Counted from the first letter of the stretch, positions 1 through 10,680 are shown. The stretch: 64,000 nucleotides of DNA from Sporodiniella umbellata (GCA_025677835.1 JAIXMR010000029.1:1-64000), one strand, 5' to 3'. Numbers and translations are program-made. Notes: a model not told the origin generated them from the letters alone.

Positions 1-129
1 CAACAATACATGTCCATGTATCCTATGATGTACTACAACCCACCTGTCATGATGCCCTCTACTTCCACCTTACCGCCACCAACCCATCCCCGAATGTCTC
101 ATTCTTACTCTTTTCATACCACACGTTAA
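1..129 (+). CDS. 3' end of an unknown gene (partial)
   Basis: Frame 1 is open from the window edge to a TAA at 127-129 and gives 42 residues. The peptide is rich in Met, Pro, Tyr and Ser (for example YPMMYYNPPVMMP near its start) and ends SHSYSFHTTR. This low-complexity composition looks like a disordered C-terminal tail rather than a folded domain. The stretch stays open with coding-like composition and stops just before a microsatellite, and the next gene (casein kinase I) converges on it. The start and most of the gene lie outside the window. I do not recognise the family. Confidence 0.55.
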   Translation, partial: QQYMSMYPMMYYNPPVMMPSTSTLPPPTHPRMSHSYSFHTTR

Positions 130-177
130 TTAATAAAATGTTGATCCACGTATCACGATTCTTTTCATCCTTAATCA

Positions 178-390
178 CACATATATATACACACACACAC
201 ACATATATATATATATACACACACACATATATATATATATACACACACACATATATATATATATACACACACACACATATATATATATATACACACACAC
301 ATATATATATATATACACACACACACATATATATATATATACACACACACATATATATATATATACACACACACACATATATATATATAT

Positions 391-421
<31 letters not shown>

Positions 422-454
422 CACACACATATATATATATATACACACACACAC

Positions 455-487
<33 letters not shown>

Positions 488-575
488 TATATATACACAC
501 ACATACATACATACATATATCTATATATCTATATATCTCTATATATCTATATCTATATATCTATATCTATCGATA
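178..575. repeat. AC/AT compound microsatellite
   Basis: About 400 bp of alternating (AC)n and (AT)n blocks in a roughly 26-30 bp higher-order rhythm, passing at the right end into TATC/ATCT-type repeats. It lies between the 3' ends of two convergent genes. Open frames through it in all phases (runs of Tyr, Ile, His, Thr, Val, Cys) are artefacts of the repeat. Confidence 0.97.
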
Positions 576-596
576 GAAAGCCTTTTGGGTTGGAAT

Positions 597-2057
597 TTAA
601 TGAATACCACAGGTCATTAAGGACATGAAGGTTTGCCAAATACCACGATGATGTATTTGAGGTTCTTGTTTGACCTGTTCATACATGGGAGGTTCTGGCC
701 CATGACGCGGGGTTTCAGGCATTTTCTGATAATCGTGCAGAGGAAGATTTGTTTTGGTCGTCATTTTAGGTTGAGAAGCATGGCGTTGAACCGAAGGCTC
801 AGATACAAGCTGTTGTTGTTGTAATAAATCTCTTGCTTGACGTCGACTTTCTCGTGTCTTTGATGTTTTGGTAAGAGAGTGATTTTTTTTTTGAAAGCAT
901 GATCTGGCTTACCTCTGGTCCTTTGTTGAGTAACATCCAATCATAGATACCATCATCTGTCTCACCCAGACGATAGAGAACCTTATTAAACAATTCTCTC
1001 AAGAAATCATAATCAGGCGTTTCTTCAAATCCCAACTTACGCACGTACTGTAGATAGATACCGAATTCCTCTAGAAAAGGTTATAAGGGGGGGGGGAAAT
1101 TCTGTTATTATTATATCTACCTGGAAAGCCTTCAGATAGTTCTTTGACAGGCGTCGTTTGTTTCTTTTCACCAATCTTTTCGTATTTCTGTTTATTGGTA
1201 GCAGCCTTAAGACCTTGCCAGGGAAGCGAACCACGTAAAAAGTACATAAAGACATGCCCAAGAGATTCCAGATCATCTCTCCTCGATTGTTCTATATTTT
1301 GAGTGGGAATTGAGTCCCAAATAGCCAACCCATTTTTTTTTTTTTTTTTTTTTCGTTTACCTCTTCCCAAATGGGTATTGATGCTCATGTAACGAGCAGT
1401 TCCCGATAGACTCTTTCGTTCACGATATGGTATATGTTGCTTTGTTTTTGGATCGCGATAGAGTTTTGCCATACCATAATCAATCAAGAACACGGTATTG
1501 GCAAACTGTGATCCGGGCCTGCCAATCAGAAAATTGTCAGGCTTGATGTCACGGTAAATCATGTTTTTTTCATGAACACTTTCTACACGGTAGATCTAAA
1601 CTGGGGTTTGAGTGAAAAGTTTTTGTTAAAAAGACATTTACCATCTGTTTGGCAAGCATGGCCACCGTCTTGATCGAATGCTTTCTACCACACATCTCAA
1701 ACAAATCTTCTAGACTAGGCCCTAATAAGTCAATCACCAGAATGTTGTGTAATCCTTCTTGACCAAAGTAATAGGCACTGGGTACTCCCGCTATTCTAAA
1801 CCCATTAAATGTTCTGTAATATAAATAAATAAATAAAAGAAATAAGACTAAAAAGATAGTTACGTAAACCAGCAAGCACTTTATAAGTTCTATATTCGTC
1901 TCTCAATTGAGGTGCATCCGATTTTCTAGGTTCAAATTTGATAGCCACCGATTGATTATTTAGCAGGTTGAGTCCTAAGAAAACGTCAAAAAAAAAAAAA
2001 AAAAAAAAAAGAACAAAAAATATAAATAAAAAACAAAAAAACAAAACAGAAACATCT

Positions 2058-2093
<36 letters not shown>

Positions 2094-2205
2094 TGTGAAA
2101 AAAACCTTCATACAATACACCGAAACTTCCTTCGCCTAACTTTTTCCCCACTTTATAATGAACACCCACAATGTTGGTAGAGGAGCTGCTGTTGCTTTTA
2201 TGCAT
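597..2205 (-). CDS. CK1: casein kinase I, membrane (Yck/Cki1) type
   Basis: Serine/threonine kinase of the CK1 family, related to yeast Yck1/2 and S. pombe Cki1. Seven exons fit: 2205-2106, 1974-1870, 1790-1642, 1595-1361, 1291-1121, 1070-913 and 857-597, giving 392 residues. Seen directly: the glycine loop GEGSFG, the CK1-type catalytic segment [12 protein letters not shown] in place of DFG, the CK1 signature [10 protein letters not shown], and the nucleotide-recognition and C-lobe segments [11 protein letters not shown] and LPWQGLK. A Gln/Pro-rich tail of about 85 residues follows the kinase domain. The boundary between exons 2 and 3 is the weakest: the chosen acceptor at 1791-1792 gives [11 protein letters not shown], about two residues shorter than relatives. 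The tail ends TCGIH with one Cys, without the terminal Cys-Cys that anchors yeast Yck proteins. It is divergent with UBR7. Confidence 0.93.
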
Positions 2206-2211
2206 TTCTTT

Positions 2212-2242
<31 letters not shown>

Positions 2243-2709
2243 AAAGGAGTGCGTGTGTGGATGTCTTTGAATCAACGTCAAAAAGAGCCGGCTTTCTTTT
2301 TCAGTGTGTTTCTTTTTGGGTGGTTGGCGTGTAGGTGGAAACCAAAAAAAAAAAAAAAAAAAGTAGATAAAAAATGAACAAAAAAGAAAGAAAAAAAAAA
2401 AGGAGTGTAAAAATAAAAAGAAAGGGAGAAAAGAGGCTTCCAAAAAAAAAAAAAAAAAAAAAAAAAAGAAACAGAAAAAAGGGGGACACAAAAGAGTTTT
2501 AAATGACTGGGGCGCTAGTCAAAAAGCTTGTCCAACCTCGTCTCCCTCAGTTCTCTGTGTTACTTCCAAATACAAACAGCCAATTCATGACAGCAAGCCA
2601 TTGAGCCAAAAGTGTCAGTTTGAATTCAATGTACATTTATCAAAAAGAGAGAGTAACGTAGGTGGAAAAGGTTTTAAATAAGACCACAGATCTTCTCTTA
2701 CTCTCTCCT

Positions 2710-2741
<32 letters not shown>

Positions 2742-2897
2742 GGGGAGCAAAGACATCGATAGACATTCACTAGACGGAGTTTTCCTGCATCGACACATGA
2801 ATGTCTATCTTTTCTCTGTTTTTAGTAACCTTGGGCGAGATTTTTTCAGTCTCTTTACAACTCCTTTACTAACGGTCACTACACACTCCTTTGAACC

Positions 2898-2934
<37 letters not shown>

Positions 2935-3220
2935 ATTGAAAAACCTTACCTTTTTGATAGATGCAGGCAATTGAAGATCGAAACAACTTTAAATCCATCT
3001 TTTAAGGAGATATAACGATTGGAAAAGCTTGGTTCCAAAAAAAAAAAAAAAAGAGAGGTGATGGACCGTGTTTTTAAAGACGACACACAGGGTCTTTCAG
3101 ATAAGCAAAAGACGGTCAAGTCTACCTCTTTGTTTGGAATCTAAACGGATAGTCTAGAAAGGCGAGTGGATGATAATAAAATGTCTTTTTCTTTTTTTTT
3201 TTTTTTTTTCAGTTTACAAC
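2206..3220. promoter_or_regulatory. shared upstream region of CK1 and UBR7
   Basis: About 1 kb between two divergent starts, with no convincing coding sequence. It contains a (TG)n run near 2213-2236, several A and T homopolymers (around 2342, 2443, 2712 and 2900) and pyrimidine-rich stretches. A T-run followed by CAG at 3183-3212, just before the UBR7 ATG, looks like the end of a 5'UTR intron. No discrete TATA box could be assigned. Confidence 0.5.
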
Positions 3221-4679
3221 ATGAGTTCTGACAATGAAAAGACAATGACAGCTCTTGACTACATTCAAAAACAAGAAGCCTTAGAGATGGAAGCGAGAGA
3301 GAGCTTACCAGGAAAATTTGAGACTTGCACCTTTTCTCTAGGTTATATTCGACAGCCTGTTTATGCGTGTCAAACGTGTTCTCCCAACTCAACTGCCGGG
3401 CTATGCTATAGTTGTAGCATGGCTTGTCATGCAGAACACGATCTCATTGAACTCTTTGCTAAACGTCATTTTCGTTGCGACTGTGGACTGTCTGATAAAT
3501 TCAGCCATCCTTGTGCATTGACTTTTCCTGCGAAAGCGCTCTCTACTCATAACCCTGAGAATCGCTACAACCATAATTTTTTGGGTCGTTATTGCAGGTG
3601 GTGTAGCTTTGTTAATAATCAGTACAACTCATGCTCTCATGTAGATGCGATCAAGCTTACGATCCTGAAAAAGAAGAAGGTGTTATGTTTCAAGTAGATG
3701 TCTATTGACGCCTCTATCCGATGTTTGATTGACTCTTTTTTTTTTTTTCTATACAGTGTGTTGCTTGTGAAGATTGGTTTCATGATCGCTGTGTAGGTCA
3801 GGTAAGACAAAAGAAGTGTTGATGGGTCCTCAAAAAGTTGATGGGTCTTTGTTTTTTAAAAAAGACACCTGAAAGCATCGAAGCATTTGATAGTTACGTC
3901 TGCCGTCACTGTACAAAACGATATCCTTTTCTTATTCAAGGGGAGGATAACGTTGGCTTGGGTCTCTCCAAAGAGGGTGATCCTATCCACCATTGGGTGC
4001 TTTCAAAGCAGAAAATACCAAAAGAAATGACACTGAAAGACACAGCTGGAGTGACAAACCAAGAAGATGACACGGTCATTTTAGGAAAAAGAAAGGCAGA
4101 AGAGCCACTATCTTGTCTCCCAACCAAAAAGTTGAAAGAGAATGGCTGCAAACGCAGTAAGCAACAGATACTTTTTACTTTTGCATCTTGACATGTCTCT
4201 AGTTGATTCAACTAGTCTTCCCCAACATGACCATATCGAACTATTTTTACAGGATGCGTGGAGACAAGACTTGTGTCGATGTGAAAAAGTAAAGAAAAAA
4301 AAAAAAAAAAAAAAAAAACGATTGGCTCTGTAACTAAACACGTTGCCAAAGTGCCTTGAAGCTTACAAAGCGAAAGGAATAGAATTCTTATTGGAAGAAG
4401 AGACTACTTTTGAACCAGAAGAAGACCAAGACGCTAGTAAATCGCTATTGGATATAGGAATGGAACAGCTTCAACGGATGGATCGAGTCAAAGCCTTGGA
4501 AAGTCTTATGGCCTATCAACATCTTGCCCAAGACTTGAAAACATATCTCTCTTCCTTTAAGGACTCGGGAAAAACAGTGACTAAAGAGGATGTGGAAGCG
4601 TTTTTTGCTGTAAAAATTCACAAGAGGACGTTGTGCCCAACTAACTTATTCTTAGGCAAAGAGACGTGAACATACCTAA
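3221..4679 (+). CDS. UBR7: UBR7-type ubiquitin ligase (UBR box plus PHD finger)
   Basis: Homologue of human UBR7 and S. pombe Mlo2, N-recognin-type E3 ligases that also bind histone tails. Seven exons: 3221-3597, 3645-3693, 3757-3801, 3865-4156, 4203-4288, 4352-4609 and 4656-4679; 376 residues. A Cys/His-rich UBR box (about residues 30-105) contains YACQTCSP, CHAEHD and HFRCDCGL. A PHD-like finger (about 125-185) is assembled across exons 1-4: YCRCDQAYDPEKEEGVMFQ, then CVACEDWFHDRC, then VCRHC. The C-terminal half carries DLCRCEKCLEAY and ends AFFAAKRREHT, which requires the final intron (GTAAAA donor, CTAAC branch, TTAG acceptor). Reading through that intron would give an unrelated tail. COQ3 follows 147 bp downstream on the same strand. 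Confidence 0.93.
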
Positions 4680-4768
4680 AAAAAAAAAAAAAAAAAAAAG
4701 GTGCGTTGTCTTTTCAAAACATTAAAAATCAGCATTCGATGTCATGACTAGGGTGTGCTTAGTTAGGG

Positions 4769-4810
<42 letters not shown>

Positions 4811-4825
4811 GGAGGGCTTGATAAT

Positions 4826-5820
4826 ATGTTCAGACGATTTTTGTCTACACGGTCTGCAGGGCAGCTTTTGCGTAATGACAGTAAAAATTCTCCATTCACC
4901 ACTATCAACAAAGCCGAAGTACAAAAATTCAGCGATAAAGCAGCTGAATGGTGGGATCCTTCAGGAGAATTTGGCATGCTACAACTTCTCAACACACCTC
5001 GTGTTTCTTTTGTTAGAGATCAACTTGCTGGAGCTAGTAGTGAGGCAGCGCAAACTGGAAAACCATTCGTTGGTAAAAGAATGTTAGATATAGGATGTGG
5101 TGGTGGTTTGTTGTCTGAAGTAAGAGTGTTTCTTCTCTATTAATAAACACTAAAAAATAAAGCTCTCCATAGGCACTGGTACGATTAGGAGCTAATGTTG
5201 TAGGTGCTGATGCTTCTTACGACAACATTCAAATGGCAAAAGCTCACGCAAGACAAGATCCCAGTTTATGGCAAGGTCCTGGAAAAATAGACTATCGAAA
5301 TACCACAGCAGGTATTTATTTAGCCTTCAAAAAAAAAAAAAAAAAAAGTAAGATTTGACAGCTTTCTTTTTTTTTTTTTTTTTTTTTTTTTTCAGAGGCT
5401 CTTTTAGAGCAAAAAGAAAGTTTCGATACAGTGCTAGCTATGGAGATTATTGAGCACGTAAATCAGCCTTTGGGATTTTTACGTACCTGTGCTCAACTCA
5501 CACGCCCAGGCGGCGATCTTTTTTTGTCAACCATGTCACGCACACCTGCAGCTTATTTCCTGACCATCTTTTTGGCCGAAAAAGTATTAGGGCTGGTACA
5601 CAACGAAACGCACGATTGGAGCAAATATATAAAAACAAGTGAGATGTGTGAAGCTATCGCGTCTTTTGGAGACGCCTGGTCGGTAAGGGACATCCGAGGT
5701 ATTTTTTGGAACCCAATCAGTCGACAGTGGTCTTTATCTGAACGCAAGGGTTCAGTGGGTGTAGGAGGGTTAGAGTCATTAGAAGTCAATTATATTATGC
5801 GAGTATGCAGAAAACAATAA
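4826..5820 (+). CDS. COQ3: ubiquinone biosynthesis O-methyltransferase
   Basis: SAM-dependent methyltransferase that performs both O-methylation steps of coenzyme Q synthesis at the mitochondrial inner membrane. Three exons (4826-5119, 5173-5311, 5396-5820) give 285 residues. The N-terminus (MFRRFLSTRSAGQLLR) is Arg/Ser-rich with no acidic residues, as expected for a mitochondrial presequence, and this ATG is the first in frame. Family landmarks: the AAEWWDPSGEF block, SAM motif I LDIGCGGG at about residues 88-95, LGANVVGADAS, and MEIIEHV followed by the RPGG-LFLSTMSRTP segment. All catalytic-core motifs are intact. A T-run of about 40 bp lies directly upstream. Confidence 0.95.
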
Positions 5821-6047
5821 TTAAAAAAAGGCACATCTTTCAAATCAAAAAAAAAAAAAAAAAAAAAAAAAGCCAATGTCGTCTTATGAACTAAAGTGAT
5901 CACTCAAAGTTAAAAATTCATCTGCCATACATCGGATTTCAAAGGCAGGCTTAACACTATCTTTTTTCTTTTTGGACCATCGAGCTTTCTTTATTGCCAA
6001 TGAATACCTGTATATACGTTTTAAGGAAACTGTCACCTTTTCATACA

Positions 6048-7577
6048 TTATCTAGTGTGCTCTATTGAATCTTTTTTAAGTCTGTTCATCACTTTGACAG
6101 CATTGACAGCACTTTTGAGTTTTCGCCTTGGATTGAAGTTTTCACGCACTGTGTTCAAAATGTCAATGTCTTGAATATCTTCACTGGTCATCCATATGTG
6201 CTCCAGCGCCCCCTCAGCCGTTAACCGAGCATTTTCGTCCAAGGTGAGTATTCTTTGAATAAAATCTTTGGCTAGGGATTAGAAATTAAGTATGCCTGCT
6301 ACTTTTATCAGATTGAAAAAAAAAAAAAAAAAGGGGGGGGGGCTTGTTTTTAACCTTTGCTTGAAATATTTCTCCAATATCTTTCATGAAAATCGTATCT
6401 TGCATGTTTGATATCATTCAAAAGTTCTGTCGTATCCTGTGCTTGAAAGGGCATATAACCACAGAGTCTATCATGAGTGAGTGCGATTATGTCTACGATA
6501 AAGATGTTCTTACAACGTATAGGTGATGACTCTGTGGGGGGGGGGTTTTGTTAGTCATTCGCTTTTGATGATCGATTTTGTTTACCCAACTGCCCATAGA
6601 TCTACAGGTGTTCCAAAATTCTGATGGTTCAATACTTCTGGAGCTAAAAAAGGATACATTGGAAACATCACTATTTACCGTTTTGTATAGAATTCTTTTA
6701 TGCTTGTATTACCTATATAACCAGGCGAGCCATACACCTTTTTTAACAAGGAATCGTTACCCAAACTGCTTATGGCAATCCTAAACTTGCCTCAATTAAT
6801 CAAGATGTACAAAACGTCTTTTATATAAACATTCTTACCCAAAGTCACAAATCGCCAAATCATCGCCCTCTGTTGTTTTAAATAACAGATTCTCTGGCTT
6901 CATATCTAAGGTAATTTGGATTGAGCTTCACAAAACAAAAAAAATCACACTACTTTTTTTGTTTTACCTCTATGAACAATATGATGGGAATGTAAATAGC
7001 TTAACCCTTTTAGTATTGATCTTACAATATTGACGGCATCTTTTTCAGAAAACTTTCCTCTTTCAAATAGCCTATCAAACAATTCCCCTCCTGTTGCACT
7101 AAAAGAGAGATAAGAACACATCCTTTGTTTCTAAACTTACAGCTCAAAGACAAGGTAAAACTTATTTCTAATTGCTTTTTTTTTTTAGCGTAAAGTAAAA
7201 TGCTATGTTCCTGAATGATACCTGGATTCAAAGTTATCGTAAAGCTCAATAACATTAGGATGCTTTATCCCTTGTAAAACTTCAATTTCATCTTTGACCA
7301 TCTGATGATGCTCTTTTATGTGCCGTTTGGGTATAATCTTGATAGCAACCTCTTGTCCATCTTCAATTCTAACAGCTCTTTTCACATGGGCAAAGGCACC
7401 GTTTCCTATCCTCTCCCACCAAACAGACAAGTCAAAAAAAAAAAAAAAAAAGATACCCCATCGTTCTATCTACTCACCTAATACCTCACAAAACGTATAG
7501 AGCTTTTTCTTTCGATAGGATTCTGGTTGGTAGACACCACCATGAACAACAGCATCCAGCGCTTTTAAAATTCCCAT
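6048..7577 (-). CDS. CMK1: calcium/calmodulin-dependent protein kinase
   Basis: CaMK-I-type Ser/Thr kinase. Ten exons: 7577-7478, 7405-7222, 7167-7141, 7098-6968, 6905-6839, 6780-6713, 6643-6586, 6531-6514, 6467-6355 and 6271-6048; 329 residues. Seen: glycine loop [13 protein letters not shown] lysine motif, [11 protein letters not shown], catalytic [13 protein letters not shown], the SPGYIAPEVL activation-segment end and DLWAVGVITY. After the kinase domain a short autoinhibitory segment runs into [19 protein letters not shown], a basic amphipathic stretch that looks like a calmodulin-binding helix. Exon 8 is only 18 nt and exon 3 only 27 nt. Both keep the frame and rebuild conserved sequence. 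HRDM replaces the usual HRDL; otherwise catalytic residues are complete. It is divergent with VPS37. Confidence 0.93.
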
Positions 7578-8098
7578 TTTTTTTTCTTTTTGAAAATATC
7601 AATGAACAGGTATAAATCAAAAGTTCTTTAATAAAAAAAAAAAAAAAAAAAGAAGGGAAGCTTCGTTGGATAAAAAAGAAAAGCGACAATAACAAATAAA
7701 AGGGAGAAAAAGATCAGACTTGACCAAGTGAGTGTAAGAGTGTGGAGTTTCAAATAATAGCCACACGCTACACTATTTTTACCTTTTTTCTGGACATTGG
7801 CTATACAAGGTCTAGACAGCTCCGACTTTCAGGCTTTCTCAGATCGTTTTTACAGTCAGGATAGCACTGAAGGGTGCCTACAGGAGCATCGTCTTTTATG
7901 GCTGTATCAATTGCAAAACAAAGTTGACCCAAAGGAAACCATCTGAAGCTTGGTCAAGTCAAATTATCTGAACTTTTTATAGCAAACATCCAAAAAATAT
8001 TTGGAGCAAGGTCCGGAAACAAGTATAAGAGAGCGCATCTCTTTAATACAAATTCCGACTGATTCACTCTTTCTTTTTCTCTTCAGAACAACTTTGTC
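7578..8098. promoter_or_regulatory. shared upstream region of the CaM kinase and VPS37
   Basis: 520 bp between divergent starts. From about 7819 to 8060 the plus strand has two stretches with protein-like composition in different frames (see findings), but no ATG or clean splice pair ties them to a gene. A pyrimidine tract ending in CAG at 8086 sits 12 bp before the VPS37 ATG and may be the acceptor of a 5'UTR intron. Confidence 0.4.
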
Positions 8099-8620
8099 AT
8101 GGCTCAAGACTTGTAGGTATTCGTTTCTTTTTTTTTTTTTTTCGGAATTAAAAGCAATAGAACCAAAAAAAAAAAAAAAAAAAAGAGAGGATAAGAAGAA
8201 TGGTTTTCATTTTAAAAAAAGAGAGGATAAGAAGAATGGTTTTCATTTTAAAAAAAGATGTATAGAAAAGCACACCATATAAACACACTGTTTGTACAAA
8301 ATCCCACTACCATCAAAGTAGTTGAAGGGCAACTTTATGAATTACCGTTAAACATGGACGAAAAAACTGCTTTACTCATCAACCTGCCACCTCATTTCCC
8401 TGAAGAGGCGCCTATTATCACATTTTCACCCAATAACATGCGACACCCTTTTCTGGAAGCCGACGTTGTTGTTCACGAGTCTTTACAAAATTGGAAGCCT
8501 CAGCAATCCATTTTAGGCACCGTCGTTAATGAGCTCTGTCATGAATTTGCTTCCAGACCGCCTGTAAGAAAAGCAGTGAATGAATCAAGAGCAAGCGAAG
8601 GGTGAGTGTTTCTCTTCACC

Positions 8621-8653
<33 letters not shown>

Positions 8654-8983
8654 CCAAAAGCCTTTACAAATAATGATATAGATATGGTTATCGTCCACCG
8701 CCACCCATTCCTGCAGCTACACCTTCGAACCCAGAGCATGCCATTATATTAAAAATGAGGTTAGGTTTTTTTTTTTTTTGAAACACTATTTGACACACCT
8801 TGTTTTATAGCCAAGAAGAGGTAGAGGAATTGCTAAACAATGAGGTAGCTTTTGACTTATTCTTTCAAAATACTGAAAGAGTAAAGAATCTGAAAGCATT
8901 TCAAGAAGAGCTAAGAAACGGAAACGAGATGCTTGCACGTAAGCAATGTTTGTTGGATATTCAGAACCTTTTTTCATAATGAG

Positions 8984-9023
<40 letters not shown>

Positions 9024-9434
9024 ATAGACAAGAATCTGGCCAGGGAAGAACACCTTGTTCATTTAAGGGCTGAGTTGGCTTCTTTGGACGAAAAATACAA
9101 GGCGGATAGACTCCAGTTTGACGCCAAAGAACGTTTGCAGCAGGAGGCATTTAATGTGGGTTAGCCGTCATTATCTTGAAGATGTTCTTATACTTTTTTT
9201 TTCTTCTTCTCTTGTTAGAGATTTTCTTCGTCCACTGTCCTGACACGACTCAAGGCAAGCGTATATGAATCTGAAGAGCTATCTGAATCAGTAGCCCAAA
9301 GTTTTCTCGATGGAAATCTCAATAATGAAAGCTTTGTCAAGCAATTTAGAGAATTTAGAAAAGTGTATCATTTAAGAGCAAGTAAATTGGAAAAGGCTCA
9401 GAAGGACAACTTACTTGTTCCTTCTTATAATTAA
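8099..9434 (+). CDS. VPS37: ESCRT-I subunit VPS37 (UEV-like plus Mod(r) domain)
   Basis: Component of ESCRT-I, which sorts ubiquitinated membrane proteins into multivesicular bodies. Exons 8099-8112, 8266-8601, 8682-8759, 8811-8938, 9028-9155 and 9219-9434 give 299 residues. The N-terminal half resembles the catalytically dead UEV fold of VPS37A: VVEGQLYELPL, LLINLPPHFPEEAPI and FLEADVVVH. A Pro-rich linker follows, then a helical Mod(r) domain (about residues 140-299) with EEVEELLNNEVAFDLFF, a coiled-coil region and SVAQSFLDG with KQFREFRKVYH. The start is less certain: exon 1 holds only 14 coding bases (Met-Ala-Gln-Asp-Leu), and an upstream start cannot be excluded. Intron 1 holds a 36-bp tandem duplication, and the intron before 9028 holds a long T-run. 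Confidence 0.85.
8185..8256. repeat. 36-bp tandem duplication in VPS37 intron 1
   Basis: Two identical adjacent 36-bp copies (8185-8220 and 8221-8256) beginning GAGAGGATAAGAAGAATGG. They follow a poly-A run and end just before the acceptor of VPS37 intron 1. They do not disturb the coding sequence. Confidence 0.95.
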
Positions 9435-9607
9435 AAAAAAAAAAAAAAAAAAAAAAAATAGACCTTTGGATATTCCATGTTACTCATTCGTCTTTTTACC
9501 GACATATCGTTTACTAAAAAAGACAACATGCTTTTGGTCCATTTCATTTGACTGAGGGACGTTCTTTTTGTAAATTTATTCTTTTTGGTATACGCTCTTT
9601 TTCCTTT

Positions 9608-10680
9608 TTAGATATCCTTTTTAGCCTCGTTAGCGCTCAAGCTTTTTTCGAGTTCATTGTACTCAGTAGCCAGTCTGTCAAACTCTTTTTGCTGTTGATC
9701 AGCTTGCTTTTTTAAGGTCTCAAAATCCAAGTTTTGACGTTTCAATTCTCTGATCTGAACATTCAATACATCCACCTGTTTCTGGTAATCGTCTTCCAAG
9801 TCGATCACTCGTTGATGTCCTTTGGTTACTTCTGCGGTCTGAGCGTTTGCAAAAAAAAAAAAAAAAAAAAAGTAAGGTACCTTGAAGAAACATAACAGAA
9901 AAAAACTCTTACCTGTGTTTTGGCATCTAACAGCTCTTGCTCACGCTTAACAAGGTCCAAAACAAGTACACTGGTTCTTTCCAAAATCCTATTAGCTTTA
10001 CTGGTTAGAGGACTGTGACGCGATTCAATCAAAGCCTTACAAAGAAAGAAAAAGAGTGAAACCGGTAAGATACAGATTTCTTTGTGTATAGAACTTTTTG
10101 GCTTTAAAACTGGTTTCGTAACTATAGTCATGATGGATCTTTTGCTCTTCTTCTCTTTCTGCTTCCATACGTTGAAGTCGGTTGACAGTGTCTATAATGT
10201 ATAGATTTTAGTTTGTGTTATATAGTGTATGCTTGTGCAATAAAATGGCTCTGTACCAATAAACAGCATGAAAATAAAGCTATTATATTCAATCAGTAAA
10301 GCTTCATTTTTCCTTTGTGTTCTTCTTTTTTTACCCGAAAATAATTTTAAGAGAATACATTGCCTTGGCCATCTACACAAAATATTATGAGCCGTTACTG
10401 TATTTTTCCCTCATCGTCTTATAAATACTTGGGGTGACTTCAAAGCAAAGGTTAGCATGGCGTGACGCCAGCGAGAAGGTAGAGGTAACTGTTGAAGCAT
10501 TAGAACAAGGACCGCGACTGAAAAAAAAAAAAATGTGAATCTTACGACAAGAAGACCAAAAAGAACCATCTAGCATGACACAAGAAGAAGAAAAAAAAAA
10601 AAAATTAAAGCTCTGTTGTTTCTTGTTCCACTTACCTCAGTGACAAGTATGCCAAACGTCAAAGTGTAATAAATAGCCAT
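9608..10680 (-). CDS. BAP31: BAP31/Yet-type ER membrane protein
   Basis: Homologue of mammalian BAP31 and yeast Yet1/3, ER proteins involved in membrane-protein export and quality control. Eight exons: 10680-10636, 10569-10546, 10488-10429, 10372-10335, 10279-10257, 10191-10041, 9988-9913 and 9838-9608; 215 residues. Three hydrophobic segments: MAIYYTLTFGILVTEMVLFG, KIIFGFIFMLFI and NLYLTGFTLFLSLILERT. Conserved LPLPSRWR sits between the first and second. The C-terminal half is a coiled coil with many Lys, Glu and Gln. It ends KKDI, which fits the KKxx ER-retrieval signal. Several introns are short and the exon 3 acceptor was chosen to restore LLV-LPLP; reading the longer open frame would insert about ten extra residues. 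It is divergent with PRO2. Confidence 0.92.

Noticed and set aside
138..620. Open frames of 110-160 codons through the microsatellite on both strands
   Set aside because: Products are pure dinucleotide-repeat translations (Tyr-Ile-His-Thr or Val-Cys-Ile-Tyr) with equal frames in several phases.
2198..2491. Phe-rich frames over A/T homopolymers
   Set aside because: Translations of poly-T/poly-A with no conserved sequence; they lie in the CK1/UBR7 upstream region.
9989..10040. Continuous reading of BAP31 through 10040-9989
   Set aside because: This segment has a GTAAGG donor, a CTAAC branch and an AATAG acceptor; removing it restores the conserved LFLSLILERT helix.
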